Source of the DNA: Casuarius casuarius | Taxonomy: Eukaryota; Chordata; Aves; Casuariiformes; Casuariidae | NCBI GenBank assembly: GCA_003342895.1 | Contig: PTFA01000055.1 | Span: 1,099,267-1,163,266 of the forward strand | DNA length: 64,000 nt | Direction: 5' to 3' | The notes under the pieces: generated by a model | The model's input: only the letters and a program-made list of their open reading frames with translations | What the model was told of the DNA's origin: nothing | Database searches by the model: none | Part shown: positions 54,201 to 63,200 of the stretch, piece after piece | Layout of the letters: every line of letters begins with the position of its first letter | How positions within the stretch are numbered: position 1 is the stretch's first letter | Position numbers and translations under genes: made by a program

Positions 54201-57200
54201 TTTGATCTAGGATTCATGTGCATTGGACACTGTTGGCCAGAAGGATATATATGTAAGGACATGGAATATGTATATACTGAGCATGTGTGTGTGTGTGCTG
54301 AGGATAGAATTCAGCCCCTGTGAGAGAAATGCTCTCTTTTGTTCTGGAATTACAGTACTGCCATCTGTGATCCATCATAAACTTGGCTCACTTCTCAGAC
54401 TAAGAGACTGCCTTTGGAAAAAATCTGTACAGTGTCTCAAGAATTAAGTGTTTTAATTATAGTATCATCCAAATACCGTTATGATAGTATGCTTTCCTGT
54501 GAACCTGCAACTTCAAGAAATGTCTATAAGCATCTAGACACAGAGGGGGAGAGGGAGAAGAAGGGGGAGGGAGAGGGAGAGGGAGTCTTTCCCATCAGCT
54601 TCTTAAAAAGAACATTTGAATTATAGTTCCAGAATTACCGTTTTTCCAGCACACTGTCATTATGAGTGGGATGTAATTTTTCATTTAATTCATCAGTTTG
54701 TCTTCTGTACAGGAGCACTTAAAAATCTTCATTGCCAAAATGTTGATGGAAATCCACAAACTCTAAATTTATTCCTTCACAGACAAAGTTTGAATATCAG
54801 ATGAGTCTCGAACCTGTAAAGCAAACATGCTGCTCTCCATTAAAACATGACACCTGCAAAGTTCTCAAAAATGAGCCTTGTGGTGCACGCTTTGGGACTG
54901 CGATCGCTGCAGTAAAGGATCTCAACCTTGATGGATATAATGACATTGTAATAGGATCACCCTTAGAGGATGATCATCGGGGAGCTGTTTATATTTATCA
55001 TGGCCATGGCAACACTATCAGTAAAAAATATACACAGGTATGGAGTAAAACTTTAAGGATTGGCAGCTGCTAGAAGTTTATGTAGCACTATCCTCATTTT
55101 CCTGTATCTTTCCAACACAGGATCAAACTGACTTCACCTGTCATGACAGCTTCTTTTTTAAAATGCTCTGTAGTTTTAAACTCAGTCTGATTTAACCAAA
55201 TTTGACTCTAATATTGTTATAAAATCTATTTCCATGTTTTCATTAGAAACCTTCTAAAATGTTTTGTACAACCAGAAAAGTAGGTATTTTATAATTCTGA
55301 AAATTTATAGTGTGTTCATCACCATGGTAACCCTTTCAGAAGTACCCTAATGAAAACTTAATATATTTAAAGAGTTTAAAAGCCCTGTAAGTGCAAACAA
55401 ATGCATCTTGAAGGTTTTTATAATATTCACCAATATACACTGCATAAACCTGTTAATGCTTTTCACAGCGTATTGCATCAGGTGGAGATGGGGAAAAAGT
55501 GAAATTTTTTGGCCAGTCTGTGCATGGAGAAATGGATTTAAATGATGATGGGCTGATTGATGTCACTATCGGAGGCCTTGGTGGTGCTGCCCTCTTCTGG
55601 TATGGATACTAACAGCATCTGTCAGGGTAGAAAATAGTAATTTATCGTATGATACTTATTAATCGTACCAGATTTCATCTCATACTTTGACACTAGCTGT
55701 GAATCATAATATTTTAACGTCTCTCTGGAGGAAGTAGTATAAAATGTAATGGATAATAATAACTAACACATACAGAAATGTTTTAAAAACCTTGTTAGCC
55801 AAGTATGAAGATCATCTCCTAGACTGTATTCAAAATAGAAACTTATTCCACTTGAGGCACAAAGTATAATAAAAAAACCCCCATTTATTCTCTTTATTAC
55901 ATTATATTGCATATTGTCTTCTTAGCAATACCAAGGGCAGGTTCAAATATAATGGGGTTACTAAGAAAACTCTATTTTGGCTCCCTACCAAGAAATTTGG
56001 AAATATTAAACTAAACATTCTGGTGAACAGTGAATTCATTTTCTTTACGCAAACACATGATTCAGATAGTTCAATGAGCAATATATTATTAAAGGGAGAA
56101 GAAAAAAGTACCAGTAAGATAAATAAACATGATAACATGGAATCTCTCTTTCCTAAGGCAGAACTAAAGCTATTTCATAGCTCTCTCCCTGCTAAAGCAA
56201 TTGCTAAGCCAGCTGACTGCTTTCACTATTGTGCAATTACACCTGACTTTTAGCTCTTACAGCCTAACATATGAGAAGTGTCACATAAAGTATTAATCCT
56301 TTTTAAATACATCCTGTTGCATTGTGTTACACTCTTTTCCTCCTTTACCCTTTTAGTGCATTGCATTGCCTCTCACAGGTGTTTCGCCTTTTAGGACTTC
56401 ATCTCCACAGAAGTAGTGGGACAGCTCTCAGTACAGAGAATAATGCATCAAAGTCTCTGTAGGGTCAGGTTCTAAGACTGTAAGATGATTTGGAAGGAAA
56501 CTCAGTGTTTCTGAGTCCAGACTTTTCAGAGTTATGACCCACAGTCCTCACAGAAAGAAAACATGACTTGAACTTTAATATCATAACAAAAAGTTAGGGA
56601 TTTCCTGGTTTATAGTTTCTACCCTCAGTTTTGATGGCATTTACAAACTTTTTTCTAAAATAACGATGAGGTAGATTATTTATTTATTTTTATGAAAGCT
56701 GAGAATTCTCCATAACTGATCACCTCTAGGATGATAAGCAAACTACCTGATATTCATAATAAGACTTTCAAGGGCCTTCCCAGGGGAAATTGATATTTTC
56801 TGCAAGCTTGTTACTACTCGGTCCAGTGGATTACTGCTCTGTAGGAAGTCTTGAAACAAGTAACAGACTCATTTTTCCTGCAACTTTGGCAGCTATATGT
56901 AGTGCTTACAGCAGCTCTTGCTCCTTTACATTAATATAATTTATTGTCCCTTGAGCATGATTGAGTTTGCCAGTTTATATGTTGGAGGCATCAAAAGTAA
57001 CAAATGTTTTGGTTGTTTTTTTCTTATAGATCTGAACTCTCTAAATAGTATTTTTAATGGTTGGGGACACAGCACAAATCCCACTGATTCTCGGTGAGAT
57101 TTGGGATCCAGGGCGCTTAGAGACCCCACAGTCAGGTAGTGTAGCTTGGCAAGTCACTGTGCACTAGCTGACCATTGTAAGTGGGAGGTAAAATGCTTTT

Positions 57201-60200
57201 CCTTAAAATCCTTTCATGGAGGGAAAGTTTAAGTTAATATCTACTGCTTCATATTTGCTATGGACACAGGCATACTTCTTCATACAGAAGAGCCTGGCAT
57301 TCTCATCTGCCAGGGACAGTGCTCCTAAGCAATCCCACCCCGTCCCCACACTCCTTCCAGATGCTTGTGCGGGGAGCTGGGACAGGGAACTGATGGAGCT
57401 GGAACAAAGATCATCCTCTCCCCTTCCGCCCGTTATTTTTGAAAGGCATTTTTTAACTTTGACCTGACCCTCAGTCTGGTCACCGTGCAGCAGCATCAAA
57501 ACGTTCATCCATTTAAGTTAAGGGAGGTGATAAGAGCAAGAGCACGGACTGCTCCAGCTGCTTCGGAAAGCTGCCAAGTCGGCGACCTGCCTGCTGCTGC
57601 CGCGGCTCCTGTCCTTCCCCTGCCAGCCACCGGTGCCTGCTCACCCCCGCCAGCGCTCCCTGCGTCCAGGGCTCGCCTGCCCCTTCCCTGCGCTGCTTGG
57701 ATCGCAGAGCTGAAGAAAGATACTTCACCAGCTACTTTTCTGCTGATTTGGCATGCTGGGATAGTCCGTATCGAGCTCAGACAAGGAACTGAGCCAGAGC
57801 AAAGTAACGCATTGCGGGCACGGGGGTGAATAGCAAAGGGGAGCTAAAGCGCTGCAAGTTGCTAGCGGGTCTCAGCTTGTTTATCTAGCCATAGCCTAAG
57901 AGCTGACATCCCATCCTCCATGGGCAGTAACTTCTTTCTCTGTGGCTACTACTGAGAATGGGTCTGAGTCTTCAGAAATGGAGCTTTCTGAAATGTCAAA
58001 ATGTCTTTTGAAACAGAACTGGCTCTATAATTGCTTAAACACTTTTGAAACTCTTTCCTTTCACCTTGTATCCATTCTGTAAGAAGTACAGCACTGTAGA
58101 GAAACCCTGTGGCCATTTTATCTTTAATATATAGTTTACTGGTACTTTGTATAGACTGTGTCATTAATTACCTGTGTACATCATCAGATATGTTTATTTT
58201 AATGTCCAGGATTGCACATTTTATAAGTTCATTTTTAAAAAGTTATAAAAGTTGCTGCTGTTATTTTCAGGGGATTCTTTCCCTTTTTGTCTTTTTGTTA
58301 AGGTCTCGTGATGTGGCCGAAGTAAATGTTTCCATGCAATTTACACCCAAAAGCATCAATATCCAACAGCAAAACTGTCAGATAAATAAAAGAAAAACCA
58401 TATGCATAAATGCCACAATTTGTTTTAAAACCAGACTAAAATCTAAGCAAGATCCATTTGAATCCAGTAAGTAGACAAGCACCAAGCTATAGAATCTTTG
58501 CATATAAAACTGTTACACTCACGTTAGTTTACTTCTCAAAAAATGGAATGTATCTCTTTTTTAAATTTGGTATTCAAAGTGCATTTAAAATATTGGCTGG
58601 CAAAAAAGAACGTGTGGGGGTAAATTTGGTCATAATGCTGATCTGAACTTCCTTTTCAGGTCTACAGTATTGGATTACTCTTGACTCACAAAGACAAATA
58701 TCTCGAAGCTTATTCACGGAGAGCCATGAGAGGAAAATGCAAAAAAATATTACTGTCAAAGGGTCAGAATGTATTAAACATAACTTCTACATGTTGGCAA
58801 GTAAATCATTTAAAGTGGCTATGTTTTTCTCATGTTGATACTGTAATAGGCCTTAAATATATTGTATTAATTATAAACTAGATGAAAATTCTGCATCTAC
58901 AATTATAATTAAGAAGTGTACATGAAATTCATTTACTATTTAGGATTTGTATATTTGTGTATGTGTATAGTTATAAACTATTTATTTATATGTAAAGACT
59001 ATTTACTGTTGTCTGTCTGCTATGTATCTGTCTTTAGAAAGAACGTAACACATTTAGTTGAATTCCGCAGCCATAGTGGTTGATAGTTTAGGTGCATTCA
59101 ATACTCAGCAGGAGTATGGGAGCTGAAAGGCTAATTTGCATATTGGTGCGATTCCTTCTAGTAAAACCGTATAATCAAAAAACTCTCAAATTAAGTTTGA
59201 GATGAAGAATACTAATACACTGTAAAAGAGGAATGTAATTAGCGACTATAGGTGTGAAATTGTCCAGATTATAACTAATGTGCAGAGCGAACAGAGCTGT
59301 ATATTATAAGCTACCTACATTTAAAACATTAGCAGTTTCACAATTGTAGCCGAATCCAAAACTAATGATAAATGATACCTAGTATTTGCTTGCATATGCA
59401 ATACATTTCCTAATCTTGACTTCACCCAAGATGATACTGCTCCTGTTCATCTTACTGACCCTTTAAGCACAATGAAAAAAGAAAAGGTCAAGTTGACATT
59501 TCTGAGGCATTCCTAAATAAATCTGTGTTGGAAATGCTTGGGCTATGTGACATTTTTATGATGAGATGAGACACACAAAAATGTCAGTAGGTATTTATAA
59601 GGTTTGGCTTACAGACTAAATGCTTTGTCATCAGTTACAGGCATTAGCATGCTTTCCTAGCACAGTAAGGATGGCAACAGTGTGACTGGAAAATGTTTTG
59701 CCTCAGCACTGTGGTTTTTTTATCCTCCTTCAGTCACTTAGATATTAAAGTGAATGTCCATAACAGTAATCTCATTTTCTTCATCTTCTAGGACAAGCCT
59801 GACTTTCAGGACTCTGTAAAGGTTTTGCTGGAATTCAATTTCTCTGATCCAGAGAGTGGACCTGTACTTGATAGCAACTTGCCAAATTCAATATCTGAAT
59901 ATGTAAGTCAGTAAGAGTCTGTATTAATACCCAAAGTATTTAGGGTAAAATTCATACCCCACACAAGATCTGAAAGTATTATTCACAAATTGGCTCTAGA
60001 GGAAGGGTGGCTGAGCCTGTCCAGAAGATGTGTCCTCCAAACAAGTCTCCAGGAGTGAAGAGCACAATTCAATGAGCTTGGGGAACCAGCACTGGGTTTT
60101 AATGCTGTCCAAAGTTAACAGAAGATAAAAGAGAGTACAAGCAATTTTATTGTCTGTTTTACATGGATAGAGCAGGGGAATGTTAGTCATATACTTTGGG

Positions 60201-63200
60201 TGGTGCTAGGCATCGTTCATACTTTTAATATTGACTCTTTTTGTAACCGAGATGTTTGTAACTTATAAGGGAATGAATAGTAAGGTTATGTTTCACCTGC
60301 ACATTTTACATGTACTGATTAATATTACGAAAGACTTCTTTGACTGTCAAACAGAAGACCTTATTATATAAAATAAGATAATGAATTAAATGCAAGTATT
60401 TAATTTTGATAATAAATGTAATAAAATTGAGAAAATACTCTTGTTGCAGATTCCTTTCACAAAAGATTGTGGAGCCAAGAATAAATGCATTTCAGATCTC
60501 GTTCTGAATGTGAAAGCAAGCATAGCTGGAGACAGGTAACTACACTGGATTCATTGTATCACTTAATATCTGTACAAAATTTCTATGTAAATTATAAATT
60601 CTGTACTCCAATAAGATAATGCTATGGCATAGTTTCCAAATCAGAAAACAGATTTAAAGTTAAGATGTCCAACAAACTTATTTTATTTTACAGCTCTTCT
60701 CCATTCATTGTGAAATCACGCAATGATAAGTTCACCATCCAACTGTCTGTCAAGAACAAAAAAGACAGTGCCTATAATACTAGAGTTTTGGTTCAGTATT
60801 CTCCAAATATTATTTTTGCTGGAATTGAGGTAGGAATTTTTCACTTTTATCTTTATCATAACCTATATTGGTAGGGAGATCTCAGGAATCCTTTATATTG
60901 AGGCCTGAATTTTACTGCTCTGGCATCCTCTCAGTTGATGGGAAGAGCTGGCCTTGGGCGTGCCATCCTCACTCATACGCCTAAGATAGTGTATTTATTT
61001 TGACCTGAGCGGACTATGGCTTCTCCTCCCTTAATGACAGACACAAGTTTTACAATGACACTAAGGCAGAAAGTAAGTGCTGGCATCTAAGAGATGAATA
61101 TCAAAATCACAAATCCTTTGTACATCTGTAGACCCAGAAATGCCTCATTATTCATCAGTACAGTTCCTGTGCTCCTCAAATTCTGCTTTTGCACATATAC
61201 AAAAAAGCACTGCCTTGGAAGGGCAGCATGGCTCAGTGCTGCCTCATCCCTACCTCAGAGAGCATTTCCAAAGCAGCTGTTTTTCTGCCTATGTTCACCA
61301 AAGGGCCTGACTCAATACATAGGCTAAGAATTCACCCCCGCTCAGATGGTAAACTTTTGAGATGTTTGTTTTCAGTCAACAGTCCTCTTGTTGCCTGAAG
61401 AATACTATGAGAAATCAAGGATCCATAGCACTGTCAGTGACCCTGTGGCCATAATTTATGAAGCATGAATGTCATTTTTTGTTCCCAAGTTAGGTACACA
61501 ATTTCCAAAATTACACATAAATACTTTGTACTTATACCTATTTTGATCTGTTTGACCCTATGACTAATTTATATGATGTCCAGTTTGTATATAGTAAATG
61601 CTAACATTCCGAACACTTTCACTGGAAGGGAATAATGGCAGCTAATTCATGTAGATGTCCATATGTGGAAATTGTTTTGCAGATGTTGTGGCTTCCTATT
61701 TTAGTTCCAGTTCAGCTAAGACTTTGACTCTTACAATGTTTTGATGATGAAAAGTGACAGTGATATATACGTTTGGTAATCCATTGATGGTTTATTTTCT
61801 TGGTCAAAATTTAACAAGTGTTTGCACATGGTCAAACTATAAAAAACTGATTTCAATTTCTTTTCTGTTTAGGATATTCAGAAAGACAGTTGCGAGTCCA
61901 ATCACAACATCACCTGCAAAGTGGGATATCCCTTTCTAAAACCTGCACAAGAGGTAAAATGTTCTAATGTGGGGAAGGTTTTCTTGCTCCATGCTGTTCT
62001 AAGGCCAGGACAGTCCGTGTTGGCTTTAGTTGTAATGAGTAGGGAATTTTTGTGAGACCCGGTAGTCATTTATTTACACTGTAAACATTTTTGTTCAGTA
62101 TTCTAGGCATTTTACTGTACACTGTATGTGAAATTCCAGCAGCCTTCTCTAGGCAGCTCATCTCCACTGTAGTTACCAAGCTTTGGCATTTAGTTCCTTC
62201 TTCAGGCAGTGGAGAAGAAAATGGTTTTGGTAAATTGCTTGCAAGATCAGCTGGTTTGTATTAAGAATCATTTAGTTATATATTTCTAATACTGTATGTA
62301 AGAAGTTTTATTGAGACTTCTTAGTTCTGAAAATTTGAGGCTACTGTTTAATAAACTTCTGACTATTAGATTTCCTTCTTGTTTGGGGCAAAAACAAAAA
62401 AGGGGATTTCTTCATAGAAAAGGGTTAAAATGTATATAAGGATTCCATAGATACAAGTACCGAAATTTAGCTCATTTTTCATCAGATCAAACCTTATTAA
62501 TGTGCTTTTATTTCCTTTAAAAATGTGTAATTTATTTCTTCAAACAGATTTCCTTCAAAATATCATTCCAGTTCAATGCATCTTACCTACTGGAAAATGC
62601 TACTGTTCATGTATATGCAACAAGGTTAGTTGCAGTTGTTGCTTTTCCTCTTGTGCCCCCCCCTTTTTTTAAGAAAGCTCTACATTTTTACCATGCGTTT
62701 CATGGTAAAACTCAGAAGAGTTTAAATAATCTGTAGAGGGGGCAGCTTTAGAGATGTACTAAAGAGTAACAAGCAGTGGATCAAGTGGACTAAATAGCTG
62801 TTTGTCTCTACAGCCTGAGAGTCAGAAATGAGTCAGAATTCACAGGAGCTTTAGCTTCAAAAAAGTTTTAATCACTTACAAAATTACCATGGATTTGAGC
62901 ATAAATTGCAGTCTATGCTATGGAAAGGCTCAGCCCTTAAACAGCACCAGCATTGCAGAGGTTTGCCTTGATAGCGCTGGGTGGGTCAATGGACTTTGCT
63001 TGCCCTCAGTGTTTGCTGTCCCTGGGAAATACAGGAGTGGTGCGAGAGTAGTGGCCATGATGTGATCCGTGTTCATTCAGTCAGCTGCAGTCTGTATTCT
63101 CTTTTTAACAAAAATGTGTCTCTGAGCTGCAACTCATGCAGGATTTACCTTTTTAGTTACTGGAAATAGCCTTTTGAATTTATTTTTAGTAGCTAATAAT

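Noticed and set aside
57485..57829. A 114-codon frame in intron 15 as a novel exon or gene
   Set aside because: Ala/Pro/Leu-rich by base composition, no family resemblance and no good splice context. The DNA patch itself is kept as a finding.
58797..58800. Using the GT at 58801 as the exon 17 donor
   Set aside because: It shifts the frame and brings in a TGA early in exon 18, while the GC donor restores the conserved protein sequence.
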